Below, piece by piece: positions 5,840 through 11,590 of a stretch of DNA of 11,590 nt; position 1 is the stretch's first letter, and each line of letters starts with the position of its first letter. Where the stretch lies: assembly GCA_002378975.1 (NCBI GenBank), contig DFST01000021.1:1-11590 (forward strand), read 5' to 3'. Source of the DNA: Chitinophagaceae bacterium UBA3430 (lineage in GTDB: Bacteria > Bacteroidota > Bacteroidia > Chitinophagales > Chitinophagaceae). The translations under genes and the position numbers were made by a program. The notes under the pieces are model-generated. The model saw only the letters and a program-made list of their open reading frames with translations, was not told where the DNA came from and made no database searches.

Positions 5840-7486
5840 ATGTTCATTCGCAGTTCCTTCCTACCTCTGCTCCTTTTCCTCTCTCTGGATAGCCTACTGG
5901 CACAGTCGTCAGAAGCCAACTACACGCGTGCAGACACCCTGCGAGGATCCATCGGCCCACACCGGGCCTGGTGGAACGTTTTGCACTATGAGTTGAGTTT
6001 CGAGCCTGATTTTACTGAACGAACGGTCAAGGGGAGAAACCGAATTGAGTTCAAAACAACGGGTAAACCGATCACCGATCGAATGCAGATCGATCTGCAA
6101 GCACCCATGCAGATCGATCAGGTTCGTTTGGGTAGGGTTAGCCTACCGGTCGAGCGGGAAGGAAACGTATACTGGGTGGATGTAAAAAAAATACGGGGGC
6201 TTTTCACTTCACCGCTAAAATCACCCCTGATTCTGGAAATTGATTTCAGCGGAAAACCGCGCGTGGCCGTTAATCCGCCTTGGGATGGAGGCTGGATCTT
6301 TAAAAAAGATAAATCCGGAAACCCCTGGATGTCGGTCGCTTGCCAAGGATTGGGAGCCAGTGTCTGGTATCCGTGCAAAGACCATCAAAGCGATGAACCC
6401 GACCGAGGGGCCAAACTGAACATCGTCGTTCCCGATTCGCTCAGTGCCGTAGCCAACGGGCGATTGCTCTCGAAAACACCCATCGTTCCGAATAAGCAAA
6501 AATGGAGCTGGTCGGTCTCCTCTCCAATTAACAATTACAACATCGTTCCCTACATCGGTCATTATAGTCACTACAGCGACACCTTAATGGGTGAAGGAAA
6601 TAAACAATTGGACTTGGATTACTGGGTATTGAGCGAAGACCTGGAAAAAGCCAAACCGCAATTTGATCGAGATGTAAAACGCATGCTGCGCGCCTTCGAA
6701 TATTGGTTCGGCCCCTATCCCTTTTACAAAGACGGATTCAAACTGGTTCAATCACCGCACCTGGGCATGGAACATCAATCGGCCATTGCCTATGGCAATC
6801 AATTCAAGAACGGGTACATGGGCAGAGACCTTTCCGGTAGCGGCTGGGGATTGGGATGGGATTACATCATCATCCACGAAAGTGGTCACGAATGGTTCGC
6901 CAACAACATCACCACCCGAGACATTGCCGACATGTGGGTGCACGAAGGTTTCACGATGTATTCAGAAGTACTTTTCACTGAATACCATTACGGGAAAAAA
7001 GCAGCCGATGCTTATCTGCAAGGACTGCGTCGCTCCATTCGAAACGACCGGCCGATGATCGGCCATTACGACGTAAATGAAGAAGGCAGCGGCGACATAT
7101 ACAACAAAGGCGCCAACCTCATCCATACCATTCGTGCGCTCATGAACAACGATTCTCTTTTCCGACAGATCTTGCGAGGCATGAATCGAGATTTCGCCCT
7201 GACTCCAACCACCAGCCAGGATGTGGAACAATACTGGATCAAACAGTCCGGACTCGAACTACAACCAATCTTCGATCAATACCTCCGCACCACCCAGATC
7301 CCCAAACTGGAATTCAGAGAGGCGAATGGAAAAACGGAATGCCGCTGGACAAACTGCTTGCCCACCTTTTTCATGGCAGTGATCGATCCGGAAACAAAGA
7401 ACCGCACTACGATATCGACCAACTGGACAGTCATTGACCCGCAGCTGAAACGCGGAACAATCAACGCGAATCTGTACATTCAATAA
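5840..7486 (+). CDS. Secreted M1-family zinc metallopeptidase (aminopeptidase-like)
   Basis: The product is 548 aa. The signal peptide MFIRSSFLPLLLFLSLDSLLAQ is followed by an M1 N-terminal beta domain (about 40-260) and the thermolysin-like catalytic domain. Zinc ligands are HESGH (346-350) and Glu369 in WVHEGF, the HExxH-18-E pattern. GMEHQ (309-313) is the substrate-binding equivalent of GAMEN. Tyr421 in DIYNKGANLIH fits the transition-state tyrosine. M1 enzymes remove N-terminal residues from peptides; this one should act in the periplasm or outside the cell. It ends shortly after the catalytic domain and lacks the long C-terminal helical domain of PepN-type enzymes, as is common among Bacteroidota relatives. 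The flippase gene follows after 13 bp on the same strand, suggesting one transcript. The peptide-binding lipoprotein gene is divergent. Confidence 0.93.
   Translation: MFIRSSFLPLLLFLSLDSLLAQSSEANYTRADTLRGSIGPHRAWWNVLHYELSFEPDFTERTVKGRNRIEFKTTGKPITDRMQIDLQAPMQIDQVRLGRVSLPVEREGNVYWVDVKKIRGLFTSPLKSPLILEIDFSGKPRVAVNPPWDGGWIFKKDKSGNPWMSVACQGLGASVWYPCKDHQSDEPDRGAKLNIVVPDSLSAVANGRLLSKTPIVPNKQKWSWSVSSPINNYNIVPYIGHYSHYSDTLMGEGNKQLDLDYWVLSEDLEKAKPQFDRDVKRMLRAFEYWFGPYPFYKDGFKLVQSPHLGMEHQSAIAYGNQFKNGYMGRDLSGSGWGLGWDYIIIHESGHEWFANNITTRDIADMWVHEGFTMYSEVLFTEYHYGKKAADAYLQGLRRSIRNDRPMIGHYDVNEEGSGDIYNKGANLIHTIRALMNNDSLFRQILRGMNRDFALTPTTSQDVEQYWIKQSGLELQPIFDQYLRTTQIPKLEFREANGKTECRWTNCLPTFFMAVIDPETKNRTTISTNWTVIDPQLKRGTINANLYIQ
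6083..6119. repeat. 13-bp direct repeat containing a 16-bp palindrome inside the M1 gene
   Basis: ATGCAGATCGATC occurs at 6083-6095 and again at 6107-6119, a 24-bp period. The first copy is part of the perfect 16-bp palindrome TGCAGATCGATCTGCA (6084-6099). It encodes MQIDLQAP followed by MQID, so part of the likeness is in the protein. Two more GATC sites lie just upstream (6070-6080). Confidence 0.6.
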
Positions 7487-7499
7487 TGCATTCCGATCC

Positions 7500-9008
7500 A
7501 TGAGTGGTATCCGCCGACAAAGTTTGATCTCATCTGCTGTGATTTACGTCGGATTCGCCGTCGGCTTACTGAACGTATACCTGTTCACCAAAGAAGGTAT
7601 TTTCCAAAAAGAACAATTTGGCCTGTACAATGCCTTCATCGCAGTAGCTCTAATGATGATGGCGTTTTCCGGACTCGGCATGCCGGCCTATCTCAATAAG
7701 TTCTTCCCCTATTATCAAGCGCACCGCCCGGAAAAACAAAACGAACAATTTTCGCTGGCTTTATTGGTCAGCCTCACCGGCTTCGTCTTGATCGCCCTAT
7801 TCGGTTGGCTAGGCAAAGACCTGGTGATTCGTAAATACGGAACCAACGCCCCGGATCTGGTCACCTATTATGGATGGTTGTTCCCGTTGGGATTGGGCAT
7901 GACCCTGTTTGCCTTGCTGGAAGCTTGGGCCTGGAATCATCAACGATCGGTCTTGACCAACCTGCTGAAAGAATTCATCTGGCGCCTATACATAACAGTC
8001 CTGATCATCGCTTACGGATCTGGATGGATCGAATTTCCTGTTTTCGTTCAAGCATTTTCCCTGAGTTATCTATTCATTGCTGCCTTGTTGATGACCCATC
8101 TGTTGGTTACCGGCAAGATTCATTTCTGTTTTCGGATCAGCCCGCTTACCAAGCGAATGAAAAAGATCATCCTGAGTCTTTGCTTGTTTGTATTTGCCGG
8201 AATGGCCATTCTTCAGTTGGCACTGGTGTTCGACTCCTTGGTCATCTCCTCGTTGCTGCAAGGAGCATTGGCGCAACTGGCGATCTACTCGCTGGCACAG
8301 AACATGGCGGCCGTGATCCAGGCACCACAGCGTGGATTGGTCAGTGCCTCCATCCCTCCCCTTGCCAAGGCCTGGAAAGAAAAAAACCTGACCGAGATCC
8401 AACGCATCTACCAACGATCGTCCATCAATCAGTTGATCTTTGCGACGGGGCTCCTCGCTTTGTTTGCCCTGGATTTTCAAGAAGGCATCGACGCAGTAGG
8501 ATTGCAATCCTCGTATCAAGCGGCCTTCCCGGTGATCTTGATATTGGGCACAGCCCGGTTGGTGGATATGGGCACCGGACTCAACACCCAGATCATCCAA
8601 ACCTCCACCCGCTGGCGTTTTGAATTGATCAGCGGTGTGTTGTTGTTGTTGATTACCCTGCCCAGCAGTTATTTCTTGACCAAGTCATATGGCATTCAGG
8701 GAACGGCACTGGCCCAATTGATCGCCATCAGTTCATACAACCTGATCCGCATCGTTTTTCTCTGGAAAAACTTCTCGCTTTTCCCGTTTCAGTGGAACAG
8801 TGTATGGGTCTTGGTGATCGGTGTGATCAGCTATGCCGCCAGTAGATTGATGACCGATGGACTTTCCGGATGGACAGCCTTGCTTATACAAAGTATCCTT
8901 TTCGTCGGATTTTACTCGATCAGCGTATATCGATTGAAATTATCCCCTGACCTACAGCCGGTCTGGGAGACGCTATGGAAAAAGATTAACGGAAAGCGGG
9001 AGAATTGA
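7500..9008 (+). CDS. Polysaccharide flippase-like membrane protein (Wzx/MATE, MOP superfamily)
   Basis: The 502-aa protein consists almost entirely of hydrophobic segments, about 12 to 14 predicted membrane helices. Examples are residues 10-29, 43-63, 86-104, 122-142, 163-180, 184-204, 222-244, 312-325, 342-356, 375-393, 400-421 and 434-449, separated by short basic loops. The N-terminus MSGIRRQSLISSAVIYVGFAVG and the mid-region QNMAAVIQAPQRGLVSASIPPLAKAW resemble Bacteroidota lipopolysaccharide or polysaccharide biosynthesis proteins of the oligosaccharide flippase family, which move lipid-linked sugars across the inner membrane. No glycosyltransferase genes are present, so it is not part of a classical O-antigen cluster here and its substrate is unknown. 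It starts 13 bp after the M1 peptidase stop and is probably co-transcribed. A (GTT)n-like run at about 8637-8652 encodes a Leu-rich helix. Confidence 0.82.
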   Translation: MSGIRRQSLISSAVIYVGFAVGLLNVYLFTKEGIFQKEQFGLYNAFIAVALMMMAFSGLGMPAYLNKFFPYYQAHRPEKQNEQFSLALLVSLTGFVLIALFGWLGKDLVIRKYGTNAPDLVTYYGWLFPLGLGMTLFALLEAWAWNHQRSVLTNLLKEFIWRLYITVLIIAYGSGWIEFPVFVQAFSLSYLFIAALLMTHLLVTGKIHFCFRISPLTKRMKKIILSLCLFVFAGMAILQLALVFDSLVISSLLQGALAQLAIYSLAQNMAAVIQAPQRGLVSASIPPLAKAWKEKNLTEIQRIYQRSSINQLIFATGLLALFALDFQEGIDAVGLQSSYQAAFPVILILGTARLVDMGTGLNTQIIQTSTRWRFELISGVLLLLITLPSSYFLTKSYGIQGTALAQLIAISSYNLIRIVFLWKNFSLFPFQWNSVWVLVIGVISYAASRLMTDGLSGWTALLIQSILFVGFYSISVYRLKLSPDLQPVWETLWKKINGKREN

Positions 9009-9029
9009 ACCGTTGGCTTAACTACGGTT
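9008..9029. terminator. Possible bidirectional hairpin spanning two convergent stop codons
   Basis: AACCGT (9008-9013) and ACGGTT (9024-9029) form a 6-bp perfect inverted repeat around a 10-nt loop. It covers the end of the flippase gene (stop 9006-9008) and the stop of the convergent NlpC/P60 gene (9018-9020). There is no T-tract on either side, so it is a weak terminator candidate. Confidence 0.25.
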
Positions 9030-9752
9030 GTCTTCGGAAAGTCGGCCAGCCCCTACAAAGCGTTTCAAGAAATAAGGCTCATACATATCGCTGACGGTTA
9101 CGCCATTTGAGGTAGAGGCGTGAATAAACTTATTATTTCCCAGATAGATTCCAACATGCGAAACGCCCCGGCCAGTGGTTCGAAAGAACAACAGATCACC
9201 GGCATTCAATTCCGTTGTTGAGATCTTCCGGCATAATTTATACTGGTCGCGAGAAACACGAGGCAACTGCACACCGTAGGCGGCCAGATATACGGCCATG
9301 GTGAAAGCCGAACAATCGATTCCGGTGCGTCCATTTCCTCCATATCGATACGGAGTGCCATACCACTCATCGGCTGCACGCAGCAAAGCCAAGTTGGGCA
9401 AGGACTCTACCTCCTCCTCCAACAAAACGGCGTATTTATAATGAAGCTCGGACAGTCCCTCTAACGATAAAGTTCTACCGGACCCTGTTGATCGGGTGAT
9501 GGCACTGAACTCGGCATTGTTGGTGTTTGCAACAGGACCCCGTCCCGATGAAGCGATTCCATCGCTTTGTGCGATGAAGGTCACCCGGGTTTGAGGCGGG
9601 GTTACGGATATGTCGTCGATAAAACGTTTGGGCTGATTTTGGTAGGCTTGCGCAATCGATGTACCCGTCGATGCCGTACTGCCACCCCCCTTTTTGAGAA
9701 CGGCACAGCTGGTCAATGACCCCAAGGAAAGTATTAATAAGTAGCGGTACAT
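9018..9752 (-). CDS. NlpC/P60 (C40) peptidoglycan endopeptidase, lipoprotein
   Basis: From ATG at 9752 the protein is 244 aa. MYRYLLILSLGSLTSC is a lipoprotein signal with lipobox LTSC (Cys16). A low-complexity Gly/Ser/Thr-rich linker follows, then the C-terminal NlpC/P60 domain (about 120-240). Catalytic residues are Cys147 in GIDCSAF, His199 in SHVGIY and His211 in FIHAS. WYGTPYRYGGNGRTG before the Cys and NAGDLLFF before the His are typical of the family. These enzymes cleave gamma-D-Glu to diaminopimelate (or related) bonds in cell-wall stem peptides. The frame is open to an upstream ATG at 9827, but the added residues contain no family feature and would bury the signal peptide. A -7-like TATTTTTG lies 43 nt upstream of ATG 9752. 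It is convergent with the flippase gene, with a 9-bp gap. Confidence 0.92.
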   Translation of the reverse strand: MYRYLLILSLGSLTSCAVLKKGGGSTASTGTSIAQAYQNQPKRFIDDISVTPPQTRVTFIAQSDGIASSGRGPVANTNNAEFSAITRSTGSGRTLSLEGLSELHYKYAVLLEEEVESLPNLALLRAADEWYGTPYRYGGNGRTGIDCSAFTMAVYLAAYGVQLPRVSRDQYKLCRKISTTELNAGDLLFFRTTGRGVSHVGIYLGNNKFIHASTSNGVTVSDMYEPYFLKRFVGAGRLSEDNRS

Positions 9753-9794
9753 GCGTGATTTGGGTAGGATCGGTATCCTGGCAAAAAAGTCAGG

Positions 9795-9802
9795 CAAAAA
9801 TA
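9795..9802 (-). promoter_or_regulatory. Candidate -7 element for the NlpC/P60 gene
   Basis: TATTTTTG on the minus strand (9802-9795) matches TAnnTTTG exactly and would give a 5' leader of about 35-40 nt before ATG 9752. The nearest TTTG upstream (9833-9830) is 27 nt away, longer than the usual 19-21, so the -33 element is unconvincing. The position supports the 9752 start over 9827. Confidence 0.4.
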
Positions 9803-9888
9803 GATCAAATAAACCAATCCCCTCCACCCCAAAACGAGGTCCGACTTTTATTTGAACCGACTCGATGTAAGTGCCTAAAAAACAACTG

Positions 9889-9920
9889 TTTGATAATTGC
9901 TAACGAATTGTGAACATTTG
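9889..9920 (+). promoter_or_regulatory. Candidate promoter for the propeller lipoprotein - dnaE operon
   Basis: TTTG (9889-9892), 20 nt, then AACATTTG (9913-9920), one mismatch from TAnnTTTG. It predicts a start near 9926 and a leader of about 44 nt to ATG 9970. A second -7-like TAACATTG (9956-9963) has no -33 partner and would be nearly leaderless. The rest of the 217-bp gap (9753-9969) holds no gene. Confidence 0.45.
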
Positions 9921-9927
9921 AAATAAT

Positions 9928-9937
9928 GAAGGCCTTC
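9928..9937. promoter_or_regulatory. 10-bp perfect palindrome at the predicted transcript start
   Basis: GAAGGCCTTC is a perfect 10-bp palindrome directly downstream of the candidate -7 box at 9913-9920, where a repressor could bind. It is short enough to be chance. Confidence 0.2.
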
Positions 9938-9969
9938 TAGCACCCGGATTTTGCGTAACATTGATCTCT

Positions 9970-11181
9970 ATGAGTGGCTTCCGTTTTCTACTGGTTTGGG
10001 CCTTGCCCGGGTTGATTTCGATCGGTTGTGAAAGTCAAACACATTCCGTTCCGCCCATTCCCGCCCCTGCAAAAAGTATGGATACTTTACCTGCATGGGC
10101 GTCTTACAGCGGATTGACGTTCCAAAAACAGGAACGAATCGTAGCGGGCTCCGGCACCAAATCGGTCATCTTCAACCAAGATAGAACTCGGCTCTATGCC
10201 ATGAATTTGGAGGCGATGAGCATATCGGAGTTCGACCGCTCCACGCGCAAGCTTGTCCGGCAATTCAAGTTCGAACCCACCAAGGGAACGGGGTGGGATT
10301 ATGCCGCACACCGAGCTATCCCCTCCTGGCAAGAAAAGCCGGTAGAGGCCTGGCTAACGCAGCAAGACAAACTACTCTGGGTCTCCTTACACAACGCAGC
10401 GGGCATTGTTCCCATCCGCTTGGATTCGATCGAACAAAACACTGGCCAAGGTGGAAAGCCAAAGCGATTGCGCGTGATCGGTGCAAAAGGAGATATCACC
10501 AACATCTCCGTTCCGTTGATCCAAACCGGATCTACTCCTAAAGTCATCACCTCCACCGCCGACGAACGAACACTGCTCGTCAGCAATTGGCATGGGTTAT
10601 CGGTCAGCGTCTTGAATCTACAAGCACTCGGATCGCCCTACGCAAAATTCAGTCACAACATCAAGATGCCCGCAATTCCCCGTGGCATGGTCTCCGATCC
10701 CAAGCGCAAGAAAACCTTTGTCGCCATCATGGGTGGAACAAGCTTGGCCGTGATCGATGAGCGGAGTTGGACCCTGGACACCCTGTTGCCCATTGGAGGT
10801 AGTCCCCGACATATTTTGCAAGATTCGGCCGGGCATCTGTTGATCTCATTCAATGCACAAGCCCGATTGGCGTGCATCGATCCGGATTCCGGCAAGACCC
10901 TATTCTCCATTCAGACGGCTGCTCAACCTCGAACCATTGCGTTGTCGAAAAACCAATCATTCGTGTTTGTAACCGGATACAGCAGTGACCGATTGGAGGT
11001 GTATCGCATCCATGCCGATCGTTTCGAACGCGTCGCCTCACTTCCCTGTACCGGCCATCCGGTAGGGGTTGATCTCTTTGAAAACAATCAATTACTCGAA
11101 GCTTGGGTTTGCAGCTATACCACCGGCGATATCAGCATTTTCACGTTCTCGAAAAAGTCCGAAGTAGCAACTAAGCAATGA
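9970..11181 (+). CDS. YncE-like beta-propeller lipoprotein
   Basis: From ATG at 9970 the product is 403 aa. A TTG three codons upstream is less likely. The N-terminus MSGFRFLLVWALPGLISIGC is a lipoprotein signal with Cys20. The mature part shows repeated propeller blades of about 40-50 residues: TRLYAMNLEAMSISEFDRST, PRGMVSDPKRKKTFVAIMGG with SLAVIDERSW, GSPRHILQDSAGHLLISF with ARLACIDPDSGK, AQPRTIALSKNQSFVFVTGY with RLEVYRI, and a last blade with GHPVGVDLFENN and GDISIF. This is the YncE / lactonase-type seven-bladed propeller; such proteins bind ligands, partners or DNA. No catalytic motif is recognised, so no activity is assigned. Its TGA overlaps the dnaE ATG (ATGA, 11178-11181), indicating co-transcription and translational coupling. 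Confidence 0.82.
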   Translation: MSGFRFLLVWALPGLISIGCESQTHSVPPIPAPAKSMDTLPAWASYSGLTFQKQERIVAGSGTKSVIFNQDRTRLYAMNLEAMSISEFDRSTRKLVRQFKFEPTKGTGWDYAAHRAIPSWQEKPVEAWLTQQDKLLWVSLHNAAGIVPIRLDSIEQNTGQGGKPKRLRVIGAKGDITNISVPLIQTGSTPKVITSTADERTLLVSNWHGLSVSVLNLQALGSPYAKFSHNIKMPAIPRGMVSDPKRKKTFVAIMGGTSLAVIDERSWTLDTLLPIGGSPRHILQDSAGHLLISFNAQARLACIDPDSGKTLFSIQTAAQPRTIALSKNQSFVFVTGYSSDRLEVYRIHADRFERVASLPCTGHPVGVDLFENNQLLEAWVCSYTTGDISIFTFSKKSEVATKQ

Positions 11182-11590
11182 AATTCTCTCACCTCCACGT
11201 ACACACACAATTCTCGTTGCTGGATGGCGCCGCACCGATCCAAAGCTTATTTAAAAAAGCGATCGACGACGGCATGCCCGCGCTTGCCATCAGCGACCAC
11301 GGCAACATGTTCGGCGTATTCGAATTCGTTGCCGAAGCCCACAAGCACAAGGACGCCAACGGCAACCTCAAAGTAAAACCGATTGTGGGCTGCGAATTCT
11401 ACGTTTCGGAAACGCGCTTGCAAAAAACATATACCAAAGACCAAAAAGACAAACGCTTTCATCAGATCCTACTCGCCAAAAACGAACAGGGCTATAAAAA
11501 TCTCATCAAATTAACCTCGCTGGGATTCATCGAGGGGATGTATGGGAAATACCCCCGAATCGACAAGGAGCTGATCAAGAAATATCACGA
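11178..11590 (+). CDS. dnaE: DNA polymerase III alpha subunit, N-terminal PHP domain; 3' end outside window
   Basis: The frame is open from ATG at 11178 to the window edge, 137 codons. It begins MKFSHLHVHTQFSLLDGAAP with the PHP-domain motif HLHVHTQFSLLDG (5-17), followed by ISDHGNMFGVFEF (38-50) and KPIVGCEFYV (67-76), all standard in DnaE-type replicative polymerases. The full protein in Bacteroidota is usually about 1,150-1,250 aa and catalyses chromosomal DNA synthesis with the beta clamp. Histidines in HLHVH and DH of ISDHGN, which are metal-ligand positions in active PHP domains, are retained here. The start overlaps the stop of the propeller lipoprotein gene by 4 nt. Confidence 0.95.
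   Translation, partial: MKFSHLHVHTQFSLLDGAAPIQSLFKKAIDDGMPALAISDHGNMFGVFEFVAEAHKHKDANGNLKVKPIVGCEFYVSETRLQKTYTKDQKDKRFHQILLAKNEQGYKNLIKLTSLGFIEGMYGKYPRIDKELIKKYH

Noticed and set aside
7874..8623. 249-aa plus-strand frame inside the flippase gene
   Set aside because: It is another frame of a continuous multi-helix membrane protein and has no helices or motifs of its own.
8637..8652. GTT-rich short tandem run in the flippase gene
   Set aside because: It simply encodes Val and Leu of a membrane helix and is too short to call a functional repeat.
9753..9827. Upstream extension of the NlpC/P60 gene
   Set aside because: It would place 25 residues before the lipoprotein signal and begin upstream of the candidate -7 box at 9795-9802.
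1..11590. CRISPR arrays, insertion sequences, phage or defence genes
   Set aside because: I found no regularly spaced direct repeats, transposase or integrase motifs, terminal inverted repeats, or toxin-antitoxin or defence domains in any of the supported genes.

Overview
The window looks like ordinary chromosomal sequence of a member of the Bacteroidota, most likely Chitinophagaceae or a close relative. This rests on the gene complement (a Smr-less MutS2, several lipoproteins, a GMEH-type M1 peptidase, an NlpC/P60 lipoprotein, a beta-propeller lipoprotein next to dnaE), on the lack of clear Shine-Dalgarno sequences, and on promoters of the Bacteroidota type (TTTG, about 19-20 nt, TAnnTTTG). 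It has roughly balanced GC content and is densely coded.

Layout, left to right. (1) 1-795: the 5' end of an ABC exporter gene (minus strand), preceded with almost no gap by a tRNA-Ser(CGA). A non-coding stretch with four small hairpins follows, then a second tRNA-Ser(UGA) with its own promoter and terminator. (2) 796-3443, minus strand: mutS2 followed by a small secreted protein of unknown function, probably one operon ending in a strong GUAA-capped terminator. (3) 3508-5793: a convergent pair, msrA (plus strand, predicted lipoprotein) and an orphan family-5 solute-binding lipoprotein (minus strand), whose stop codons abut in TGATCA. (4) 5840-9008, plus strand: a secreted M1 metallopeptidase and, 13 bp later, a Wzx/MATE-type polysaccharide flippase. 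(5) 9018-9752, minus strand: an NlpC/P60 cell-wall peptidase lipoprotein. (6) 9970-11590, plus strand: a YncE-like beta-propeller lipoprotein whose stop codon overlaps the start of dnaE, which runs off the window.

Most products act at the envelope: exporter, oligopeptide-binding lipoprotein, secreted aminopeptidase-like enzyme, flippase, NlpC/P60 hydrolase, secreted MsrA and propeller lipoprotein. They are interleaved with housekeeping information genes (tRNA-Ser x2, mutS2, dnaE). There are no mobile elements, CRISPR arrays, phage genes or defence cassettes, and I did not find a convincing undescribed multi-gene system. The points most worth a second look are: the ABC exporter gene starting about one base after the tRNA-Ser(CGA) 3' end; an A-C mismatch in that tRNA's T stem; a terminator tail that doubles as the -33 box of the next tRNA promoter; the missing Smr domain in MutS2; and MsrA with a possible second, cytoplasmic start.
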